The position numbers and the translations under genes are program-made. Positions 26,479 through 34,434 of a stretch of 64,000 nt of DNA are shown piece after piece (the first letter of the stretch is position 1; every line of letters begins with the position of its first letter). The stretch covers positions 434,001 through 498,000 of the forward strand of contig NZ_BMMW01000004.1 of assembly GCF_014646135.1 (NCBI RefSeq), written 5' to 3'. This stretch comes from Nocardia camponoti (GTDB lineage Bacteria > Actinomycetota > Actinomycetes > Mycobacteriales > Mycobacteriaceae). The notes beneath the pieces are model-generated. The model was not told the DNA's origin and searched no databases. It worked only from the letters and a program-made list of their open reading frames with translations.

Positions 26479-26554
26479 CCGGGCGGCTGTCGCCGTACCG
26501 GTGGAGCCCGTTGGTCGGTGCCCTAGCGGAAGAGGGCACCCGCGCCAAAGCCGC

Positions 26555-26905
26555 TCATGCGGTGTGGACCGACACCACCCGGTAGAAGCGGGGATCGCGA
26601 CCAGTGGCGAACTTACCGAGCTCGACTATCTCCCGTGCGACCTCCGGGTCCGCCAAGGCGGCCTGCAGATCAGCTTGGCTGCGCCATTGCGCGTAGTTCA
26701 TGACGCGTTCGCCATCGACGCTGGCGTGGAGGTTGGCCGAGATGAATCCGGGACGGTGCCGCATCGTCTTCTCGGTGTGCTCGACCCAGGCTCGAACGAA
26801 CTCGTCCTGCCGTTCCGGGTCGACGCTGAACGTGTTAACCAGGGTCGCAACCTCCTGGCCAACGCGAATCTCAGTGGTGCCGTTAGCTTTTGGGGTTTCG
26901 GACAT
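26555..26905 (-). CDS. Antibiotic biosynthesis monooxygenase (ABM) domain protein
   Basis: 116 residues from ATG 26905. The ABM ferredoxin-like fold is clear: TLVNTFSVDPERQDEFVRAWVEHTEKTM, then PGFISANLHASVDGERVMNYAQWRS, the standard helix and strand pair. Family members include cofactor-free oxygenases and haem-degrading IsdG-type enzymes; the residues here do not decide between them. Confidence 0.82.
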   Translation of the reverse strand: MSETPKANGTTEIRVGQEVATLVNTFSVDPERQDEFVRAWVEHTEKTMRHRPGFISANLHASVDGERVMNYAQWRSQADLQAALADPEVAREIVELGKFATGRDPRFYRVVSVHTA

Positions 26906-27063
26906 ACCTCAAAGTGTAGACGCGGTTGTTCGTAGATCTCAGCGATTACGCAGGTATTCCGGGTCAAACCGCCGAACCGGGGATTGATAAATGGCCTCGC
27001 CACCGCGAGCGCAGCGATGATGATGATGGGAGTACCGACGCGTAGTCCCATCAAAACGAAGAA

Positions 27064-27095
27064 GGCTCCTGACCGGAATGACCTGGTCAGGAGCC
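27064..27095 (-). terminator. Rho-independent terminator after tRNA-Lys copy B
   Basis: Minus-strand stem GGCTCCTGACC with GGTCAGGAGCC (27085-27095 and 27064-27074), followed by TTCTTCGTTTTG. It has one mismatch outside this core compared with copy A. Confidence 0.85.
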
Positions 27096-27104
27096 CTCTT
27101 GAGG

Positions 27105-27177
<73 letters not shown>

Positions 27178-27321
27178 ATTCGCACTCGCTGTGTGCGTGG
27201 AAAACTTTAGCAGAGGTCCGTACGAAACAAGGAATCGTGTGGTAGGGGCCATTTTTTCTGCAAGCCGTAACGGCCGAACACGGTACATCGCATCCGCTAC
27301 TAGGCGACCACGGGCTTGATT

Positions 27322-27357
27322 GCGTCAATGAAGTGCAGGTCGCGAACGAGCTGCGGC
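27322..27357. CRISPR. Solitary CRISPR repeat outside the array
   Basis: This 36-nt element matches the array repeat of 30118-33934 at 34 positions when compared with the array variant that carries CTCGCGAA (differences at repeat positions 3 and 18, both C to G). It has the same orientation as the array. The change at position 18 breaks one pair of the repeat stem. No second repeat lies within spacer distance on either side. The nearest array repeat is 2.76 kb to the right. Confidence 0.88.
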
Positions 27358-27379
27358 TTACGGCCCTGTGATTGCCGGG

Positions 27380-27838
27380 CTACGGCTGCATCGTGAACGC
27401 GACCGCGAATTTGACCTCGCCGGGGCCCTGCGCGGTACCAAACGCGCACATCGCGCGCCAGGTGTAGGGCGTGTTGAGGGCGAGATCCTTGACGGTCGAG
27501 TGCCATTTGTAGTCACCCGGAATGGACTGATGGTGGTCGTGATAGACGGGCAGCCCGTCGACTGATGCTGTACACGCCATCGTGTTGCCGGTCATGAGCA
27601 CCTGGACGCTGGGGTCGATCGTGAGCGTCCAAAACATCCGGTTGCTGAATCCCGCGTCGGTCGCATAGACGACGTCGGCTTTGAAACTGCCGTGGTTGTT
27701 CTTGTAAGCGTAGCTCTGGCTGGCGGGCGTGAAAGTGGCGACGACCGGCACTTGCGCGGCCGACGGTCCGGTGAGCACCAGAGCGGCAGCTAGCGCGGCA
27801 AATGCTGTGAGAAGGGACGAACGTGTTCTGCGCGACAT
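27380..27838 (-). CDS. Secreted protein, function unknown
   Basis: 152 residues from ATG 27838. Sec signal peptide (SRRTRSSLLTAFAALAAALVL, cleavage near residue 28 after SAA), then a beta-rich domain with two cysteines (TMACTAS and RAMCAFG) that could form a disulphide. No family recognised. Its first 49 bases overlap the end of the cold-shock-like gene upstream, so the two are probably one transcript. Confidence 0.65.
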   Translation of the reverse strand: MSRRTRSSLLTAFAALAAALVLTGPSAAQVPVVATFTPASQSYAYKNNHGSFKADVVYATDAGFSNRMFWTLTIDPSVQVLMTGNTMACTASVDGLPVYHDHHQSIPGDYKWHSTVKDLALNTPYTWRAMCAFGTAQGPGEVKFAVAFTMQP

Positions 27839-28017
27839 GAGAATGAGTCCTGAGGGGTTTCGTCGATCACGACGTCCACACGCAGGCCCTTGTGAATGTC
27901 GGCGTAGCGCAGGCCGTCAAGGTCTGTGACGTGAAACCACACATCACGACCCTCGTCAGTCCTGAGCACGCCAGTGCCCTTGGCCGGCTTCCAACGTGCA
28001 ACGGTGGCGGCTTCCAT
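27790..28017 (-). CDS. Cold-shock-domain-like small protein
   Basis: 75 residues from ATG 28017 with GGGAG seven bases upstream. The sequence ATVARWKPAKGTGVLRTDEG followed by RDVWFHVTDLDG lines up with CspA (TVKWFNAEKGFGFI, DVFVHYS). One RNP-1 aromatic is missing, since KGTGVL replaces KGFGFI. The usual C-terminal strand is extended and overlaps the secreted-protein gene in another frame. It may bind nucleic acid less strongly than true cold-shock proteins. Confidence 0.65.
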   Translation of the reverse strand: MEAATVARWKPAKGTGVLRTDEGRDVWFHVTDLDGLRYADIHKGLRVDVVIDETPQDSFSCRAEHVRPFSQHLPR

Positions 28018-28074
28018 GGCAACTCCCAATGATCGGTGTGGTCGGTCAATGATCGCGCGGATAAGCGAGATCGG

Positions 28075-28335
28075 CTAGCAACTATCCATAGGAGCGCGCG
28101 TCACCTCCCCGAGAGCTGCGCGACCCTGGTCGCTTCCGGTCCATCGCAGCGCCGCCTCGGTCACGCCCCACAAGCGCGGCGTCTCGTCCTCGCTACGCAC
28201 GAGGCCCAACGCCGCGAGGTGTCGCAAGTCCGATGCGATGGAGGCGCGTTGGCGCTCAAGATCCTCGGCGAGCTGAGCGACAGTCAGATCGGCATCACGC
28301 AGTGCGCCGATGATCTGGGCGTGTGATCGGTCCAT
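28075..28335 (-). CDS. Small winged-helix DNA-binding protein
   Basis: 86 residues from ATG 28335, with AAGGGG upstream. The segment IIGALRDADLTVAQLAEDLERQRASIASDLRHLAALGLV is a clear winged HTH (ArsR/MarR-like). The short wing contains WGVTEAALRW. It has no cysteine metal site. It is divergent from the HTH-TPR gene at 28622 and may regulate it or the cold-shock/secreted pair downstream. Confidence 0.72.
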   Translation of the reverse strand: MDRSHAQIIGALRDADLTVAQLAEDLERQRASIASDLRHLAALGLVRSEDETPRLWGVTEAALRWTGSDQGRAALGEVTRAPMDSC

Positions 28336-28559
28336 AGCGAACCCCTTGCGTGCGCTGATGATTTGGTTCGCCCCGCCGTCGAGGATGAAGGGCCGACTCG
28401 ACGACGCGGCGTGAGAGAAGAGTGCGCGTCGCAGCGGGGCACAGCAGGTAGTCACGTCCCACCGCGCACGTCGGGGGAATCTCCCCACACTGGCGGTTCT
28501 CATATCCCCACGGGCGCAACGGATCTATGCTAGGAAGACCTCTTCGCGGAGGGCTTAAC

Positions 28560-28618
28560 CCCCGGCCGACGGGCCGGGGTATCCGCGACGAAGGCAGGCC
28601 CCGCGACGAAGGCAGGCA
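28560..28618 (+). promoter_or_regulatory. Hairpin and duplicated ribosome-site element before the HTH-TPR gene
   Basis: An 8-bp GC stem CCCCGGCC/GGCCGGGG (28560-28567, 28572-28579) is followed by two tandem 18-base units that begin CCGCGACGAAGGCAGGC (28583-28600 and 28601-28618). Each unit contains AAGGCAGG; the second is in position to serve as the ribosome site of the ATG at 28622. The duplication may affect translation or bind a regulator. Confidence 0.5.
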
Positions 28619-28621
28619 GAT

Positions 28622-29848
28622 ATGCCGACCCCAGACGAGCTCGCCGCCAAGGCAATTGGCGAGCGCATCCAAACTATTCGCGAGCGCACCGGCAAGTCAC
28701 GCGACGTCATCGCCGGTCTTGTTGGCAGGTCACCCGATTGGCTACGCGACGTCGAGCGCGGTCGCCTCAAAAACCCGCCGCCGCTCGACCTGCTGTTGCG
28801 CATCGGGCAAGCTCTCGGCGTGCGCGACCTGACCGAAATCACCGGCGATCACGAGCTGCTCGTCGGCGTCTCCCGTCATGCCGGACATCCTGTCGTCCCC
28901 GCGATCCGCGAGGCGATCGAGTCGGTGCACCTGACGCCGTCGCCGTCACCGATCGACCCTGCTGAGCTGCGCGCGCGAGTCGAGCGCGCCTGGCGATTGT
29001 GGCACACCTCGACTACCCCGCGCGCCGACGCCGGGGCGATGCTGCCCGCACTCATCCGCGACGGCCGCCGCGCGGTGCGAACCTTGGAAGGGAGCGAACG
29101 CCGCGCTGCCGCAGCCGCATTGAGCGGTGCCTATGCACTGAGCGAGCAGGTGCTCGCGTGGGTGGCTGACGCGCCGTTGCTGTGGCTCGCCGCCGACCGC
29201 TGCATGTCGGCGGCCGAGGACGCCGACGATCCGGTCACGCTCGCCGCCGCGAGCTGGGTCCTCGGCAATGTCTGGCGTGCGACAGGCCGCGAGGACGACG
29301 CCTACCAGCTCGCCGCCGACGCGGTCGCGCTGCTTAAGCCACGCCTCGACGGAGACCAAGACGCGCAAGCACTTTGGGGTGCGTGCCAGTTGCACGGCGC
29401 GATCACCGCCGCCAAGCTTGGCCGCGAGGGCGACGCGCTGCGCGGGATTGATCATGCGATGGGCATGGCTCGCGCGCTGCCCGCAGGATCGGCGCACCCG
29501 TGGACGCTGTTCGGGATCGCGAATACCGAAATCAGTGCGGTGTCGGTGCAGGTCGAGCTACGCAAGAGCGGTGGTGCGCTCGACGCGGCGAGCATCGTCG
29601 ACCCGGACGCAGTGCCGAGCGTCGACCGGCGCGCGCGGCTGTGGCTCGAACTGGCGCGGGCGTACTCACAGCAGCGCGACTGGTTCGGCACGCTCGGCGC
29701 GCTGCGCACGGGCGCGTCCGTGTCCGAGGAGTCCATGCGGTGCCACCCGCTGGCGCGATCGCTCGCGGGCGAGCTCGTAACGCGCGGCGGCAAGATCATC
29801 TCAAGGGACTCGCGGGCGCTCGCCACGCAGCTCGGCGTCACTGCCTAG
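28622..29848 (+). CDS. XRE-type HTH regulator with TPR-like C-terminal region
   Basis: 408 residues from ATG 28622. The N-terminal HTH (residues about 13-70: GERIQTIRERTGKSRDVIAG, then SPDWLRDVERGR) is followed by about 300 residues of helical repeats (WVLGNVWRATGREDDAYQLAADAV, LWLELARAYSQQRDWFGTLGAL) of the kind found in Streptomyces regulators that sense peptides or carry TPRs. No membrane segment. It stands between the small regulator cluster and the distal end of the CRISPR array. Confidence 0.8.
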   Translation: MPTPDELAAKAIGERIQTIRERTGKSRDVIAGLVGRSPDWLRDVERGRLKNPPPLDLLLRIGQALGVRDLTEITGDHELLVGVSRHAGHPVVPAIREAIESVHLTPSPSPIDPAELRARVERAWRLWHTSTTPRADAGAMLPALIRDGRRAVRTLEGSERRAAAAALSGAYALSEQVLAWVADAPLLWLAADRCMSAAEDADDPVTLAAASWVLGNVWRATGREDDAYQLAADAVALLKPRLDGDQDAQALWGACQLHGAITAAKLGREGDALRGIDHAMGMARALPAGSAHPWTLFGIANTEISAVSVQVELRKSGGALDAASIVDPDAVPSVDRRARLWLELARAYSQQRDWFGTLGALRTGASVSEESMRCHPLARSLAGELVTRGGKIISRDSRALATQLGVTA

Positions 29849-30117
29849 CCCGGATCGCCTTGTGGACGCCGTCCACAAACGCGGCTAATCGCGGCCCATA
29901 TCACCCCAGCCAATCCCGAACTACCCCAAGGATTCCCAAGTTCGCGGGTCGTGAACAGGGTGCACGAGGCGGTTCAAGTACCCCTCGTGACACGGAAACC
30001 AGCAGCTTAGGGCGTAATCATTCGATTGCGCCCTACTTGCGTCCACATTGCGGTCCACAAACCAAGGAATCTGAGCGGATTCGCTTGGGTAGAGCGGGCC
30101 ACGCCAGGCCCTGCCCC
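29849..30117. other. Gap between the HTH-TPR gene and the distal end of the array
   Basis: No gene, RNA or clear terminator seen in 269 bases. No further CRISPR repeat remnant is visible here. Confidence 0.6.
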
Positions 30118-33100
30118 GCCTCAATGAAGTGCAGCTCGTGAACGAGCTGCGGCAAGCGCTCAACCGCGCGGTGTTCGAACGGTCCGGTCAGTTGCCTCAA
30201 TGAAGTGCAGCTCGCGAACGAGCTGCGGCGTGACGAGCTGCGCCTCATGGATCGGGGTGTACTGCCGGGTACCTCAATGAAGTGCAGCTCGCGAACGAGC
30301 TGCGGCTCGAAACCGGTCCATTCCCGCCCTCTGACCATTGTCAGCCTCAATGAAGTACAGCTCGCGAACGAGCTGCGGCCGAGCGGCAACCTCGCCACCG
30401 CTGGTGGCGACATCCTGCCTCAATGAAGTGCAGCTCGCGAACGAGCTGCGGCGACGCGGGCGACCACACAGCCAACGTTGTTTTGGTGCCTCAATGAAGT
30501 GCAGCTCGCGAACGAGCTGCGGCCGCCGGTCACGGCCGCCAGCTTGGCCGAGCTCGGGCCTCAACGAAGTGCAGCTCGCGAACGAGCTGCGGCTCGGGAT
30601 GGTGGGCAGGCAACGCCGTGCACATCCGAGCCTCAATGAAGTGCAGCTCGCGAACGAGCTGCGGCAGCACAGCGAAAACACAAGCCCGGCCCCTTCACCG
30701 ACAGCCTCAATGAAGTGCAGCTCGCGAACGAGCTGCGGCCTCGAGGTGCAGGTCGTCGACGTGTCGGCGTCGCTGGCGCCTCAATGAAGTGCAGCTCGTG
30801 AACGAGCTGCGGCAGATCGTCGCCTTGCGTGCGACGTGGGTGTCGTCGTCGCCTCAATGAAGTGCAGCTCGCGAACGAGCTGCGGCGCCATCATCACCAA
30901 CGCCGACGGGCACGCCGCCCTGGCCTCAATGAAGTGCAGCTCGCGAACGAGCTGCGGCCCGGGTCGAGCCACCCCTGCGGATGGAACTCGCCGTCGCCTC
31001 AATGAAGTGCAGCTCGCGAACGAGCTGCGGCCGTACCCGCCGCGTCACCGTGCCCGTGGTCGTCGAGCGCCTCAATGAAGTGCAGCTCGCGAACGAGCTG
31101 CGGCGTTGCCCCTGGTCAGGCGCAAAGGTGGTGGGGTTGGGGTGCCTCAATGAAGTGCAGCTCGTGAACGAGCTGCGGCGCTGATGCAACCCGACCTCCG
31201 GAACAACATGCCCGCCTCAATGAAGTGCAGCTCGTGAACGAGCTGCGGCCGGCGTCGAGCCAGGATGGCAGCGTGATGTTGGCGCCTCAATGAAGTGCAG
31301 CTCGTGAACGAGGTGCGGCTGCACGTCCCCCCCGAGGAGGCTGGCAATGACGAGTGGCCTCAATGAAGTGCAGCTCGTGAACGAGCTGCGGCGGTTGCCG
31401 ACTGGCTCGCCGACGGCGGCCCGCGCTGGCTAGGCCTCAATGAAGTGCAGCTCGTGAACGAGCTGCGGCCGGACCGTCCCGGACCGGCAAGGAGGCCACC
31501 GATGAGCCTCAATGAAGTGCAGCTCGTGAACGAGCTGCGGCAGGTTCGACGTCGCCCGACTACTCCGGCGGGGTCGTGCCTCAATGAAGTGCAGCTCGTG
31601 AACGAGCTGCGGCCACGGTGACCAGCAGCAGCACCGACCGCAGAAAACCGCCTCAATGAAGTGCAGCTCGTGAACGAGCTGCGGCCGGGGCCGAGGACCA
31701 GCGAACCGGGGCCGAGCTTGCCTCAATGAAGTGCAGCTCGTGAACGAGCTGCGGCGCGAATCACGCATCATCGACGCCGACCGGCATCGCCTGCCTCAAT
31801 GAAGTGCAGCTCGTGAACGAGCTGCGGCCCGACGCGGTGGTCGCTGCGGCGGCGGCCGCTGGGCCTCAATGAAGTGCAGCTCGTGAACGAGCTGCGGCGC
31901 AGGTCCCCGTCGTGGTGGGTCACCGCGTACGGGCCGCCTCAATGAAGTGCAGCTCGTGAACGAGCTGCGGCCGCAGCAGCCGAGTCGCGTTGCGTGCCGC
32001 CCGCCGGAAGCCTCAATGAAGTGCAGCTCGTGAACGAGCTGCGGCCTGAGCGCCTCGGCCAGCACGGCGGCGAGCTTGTCGGCCTCAATGAAGTGCAGCT
32101 CGTGAACGAGCTGCGGCGACTTCGATGGTCACGCCCTTGTTGGTGGTGTAGCTGGCCTCAATGAAGTGCAGCTCGTGAACGAGCTGCGGCAGGTTGTCTG
32201 CATTGCCCCGACGCGGCGGGTTTGCGGGGCGCCTCAATGAAGTGCAGCTCGTGAACGAGCTGCGGCCGACCCGTGACCTCACCCTGTTGAAGCATGTGAG
32301 TGCCTCAATGAAGTGCAGCTCGTGAACGAGCTGCGGCCGGATTCCTCTCGGGTGGTCGCAGGCCCTGAGGACGGGCCTCAATGAAGTGCAGCTCGTGAAC
32401 GAGCTGCGGCCGAGACGGCCCTCGCGCGCGGCGAGATGGCGCTCGCCTCAATGAAGTGCAGCTCGTGAACGAGCTGCGGCGGCGACTCGGGCGGCTGGCT
32501 GCAACCGGGTGAAATGGGCCTCAATGAAGTGCAGCTCGTGAACGAGCTGCGGCCGCCGAACCTGCCCCCGGACCCGTGGGTGCGGCTGCTGCCTCAATGA
32601 AGTGCAGCTCGTGAACGAGCTGCGGCGCGATCCGCGCGCTCCAACACAACCCCGACTCACCGGTCCTGCCTCAATGAAGTGCAGCTCGTGAACGAGCTGC
32701 GGCCCCGCAGCTCAGGTAGCGTCAGCTACACCCGTAGGAGGCCTCAATGAAGTGCAGCTCGTGAACGAGCTGCGGCGGCGAGCACCAGCACGTCGGCAGC
32801 ATCGAGATTGGCGCCTCAATGAAGTGCAGCTCGTGAACGAGCTGCGGCCACCGTTATCGCAGTCCCGCCGCCTGTCCGCGCGAAGCCTCAATGAAGTGCA
32901 GCTCGTGAACGAGCTGCGGCGCCAAAGTCACTCCGCCGCCAGGGTGACGATCGAGGCCTCAATGAAGTGCAGCTCGTGAACGAGCTGCGGCCGCGAGCTG
33001 GCCGACGTGCGCGAGTGCGCGCAAGGTGGGCCTCAATGAAGTGCAGCTCGTGAACGAGCTGCGGCAGGGGGATGATTTGTGCGCGAAAGGTTTGCATACC

Positions 33101-33934
33101 GGCCTCAATGAAGTGCAGCTCGTGAACGAGCTGCGGCAAAAGGCGTAATTAATTCCCCATTTTCGGGAATTAAGCCTCAATGAAGTGCAGCTCGTGAACG
33201 AGCTGCGGCTTAGATCGTGTTGCATGTGAAACACGTGTTCACCTCAGCCTCAATGAAGTGCAGCTCGTGAACGAGCTGCGGCGACATCGCGAACTATCAG
33301 GTGCCGGGGTCGTGGCCTCGGCCTCAATGAAGTGCAGCTCGTGAACGAGCTGCGGCGGTACTGCAGCGGGTGCCGTCGACTCGACTGCAGCCTCAATGAA
33401 GTGCAGCTCGTGAACGAGCTGCGGCGGAATCGTCAGGCTCACCGAATCACCGCCCGGTCACGCACGCCTCAATGAAGTGCAGCTCGTGAACGAGCTGCGG
33501 CGTCAGCAGGGCGGCGGGCAACTCATGCACGACAGTGAGTGCCTCAATGAAGTGCAGCTCGTGAACGAGCTGCGGCCTCGGCCGCGTACGCCCTGCTCAA
33601 GGGGCTCGACATGCCTCAATGAAGTGCAGCTCGTGAACGAGCTGCGGCCGGTGGCCGGCGCCTCGTGGTGGCGAGCCCGGCGGCCTCAATGAAGTGCAGC
33701 TCGTGAACGAGCTGCGGCGCGTAGATGAGTTGGTAATTGGGCGTTTGTCCGGCCATGGGCCTCAATGAAGTGCAGCTCGTGAACGAGCTGCGGCTTTCGT
33801 AGGCGTAGCTTTCGGCCATCGCGGCGAAGCCTCAATGAAGTGCAGCTCGTGAACGAGCTGCGGCCGCCGGGGATCGGTCGGAAGTGCACCGTCACGCCGC
33901 CTCAATGAAGTGCAGCTCGTGAACGAGCTGCGGC
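30118..33934 (-). CRISPR. CRISPR array, 53 repeats and 52 spacers, type I-G
   Basis: The 36-nt repeat on the plus strand begins GCCTCAATGAAGTGCAGCTC and ends CGAGCTGCGGC; spacers are 33-41 nt. An 8-bp stem GCAGCTCG/CGAGCTGC with a 4-base loop forms inside each repeat. Read on the minus strand the repeat ends ATTGAGGC, like the ATTGAAAC handle of many type I crRNAs. So transcription should run leftwards from a leader next to cas2. Repeats 2-9 and 11-14 carry loop CGAA; repeats 1, 10 and 15-53 carry TGAA. Single-base variants occur in repeats 3, 4, 7 and 17, all in the left third. The diverged left end is therefore the old, distal end. Spacer origin cannot be told without a search. Confidence 0.97.
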
Positions 33935-34131
33935 AGGGTCGATCATATGCACCCGCTGACCAGCGTCAGTGCGAGCCCTCGCGAGAGGTCCGACAGACAC
34001 GCGCGACGAAACCCCAGTTTCTAGCGGGCTTGACGGCTAAGCATGCTGCTTAACCTGCGCAAACAGGACGCGAAGGCTCGCCGGAGAATCCGTGTTGATT
34101 GAGCCCTCGCGCCGCCAATTACCCCGACTAC
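33935..34131 (-). promoter_or_regulatory. Probable CRISPR leader
   Basis: 197 bases between the last repeat and cas2, without a gene. It contains a near-perfect dyad (GGCTAAGCA 34035-34043, TGCTTAACC 34047-34055), a small dyad GAAAC/GTTTC (34008-34021) and an 11-base direct repeat GAGCCCTCGCG at 33973 and 34101. Position next to the conserved end of the array and next to the adaptation genes is what a leader should show; these motifs may guide Cas1-Cas2 or the pre-crRNA promoter. Confidence 0.7.
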
Positions 34132-34434
34132 TCAAATAATGATCGGGCCAGAACCCGTCACATGACGCGAACGCCCTACAACGCGGTAGCGCGCTACATC
34201 GACCGAGCGCGCGACGCCAAGGTCGCAGTAAATCACCGAATCTTCCACTGCCACAATCAGACCCGCTATCTCATGCTGCAATCGAAGCATTCGTGCCGCG
34301 CTCACGTCGACGACGAAAACGCTGTACTGCACCCTATCTCCGTGTCGCAGAAGACATTTCGCTAGCCGATCCCGTCGGCGATCGTCCGCAACGTCGTAAG
34401 CGATGAGAAACCTATGCGCGTCGTCTCTACTCAC
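34132..34434 (-). CDS. cas2: CRISPR-associated Cas2
   Basis: 100 residues from GTG 34434, which overlaps the cas4-cas1 stop (GTGA). It has the Cas2 pattern: RFLIAYDVADDRRRDRLAKCLLRHGDRVQYSVFVV, with Asp at the end of strand one and the R-V-Q-Y-S-V-F segment. The last 15 residues are a variable tail. Cas2 dimers bridge Cas1 for spacer integration. It is second in a minus-strand adaptation operon transcribed towards the array. Confidence 0.93.
   Translation of the reverse strand: MSRDDAHRFLIAYDVADDRRRDRLAKCLLRHGDRVQYSVFVVDVSAARMLRLQHEIAGLIVAVEDSVIYCDLGVARSVDVARYRVVGRSRHVTGSGPIII

Noticed and set aside
30205..33895. Many short frames in the array translating as LNEVQLVNELR or RSSFTSCTSLR repeats
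   Set aside because: They are translations of the CRISPR repeat itself; spacer-dependent parts differ and there are no ribosome sites.
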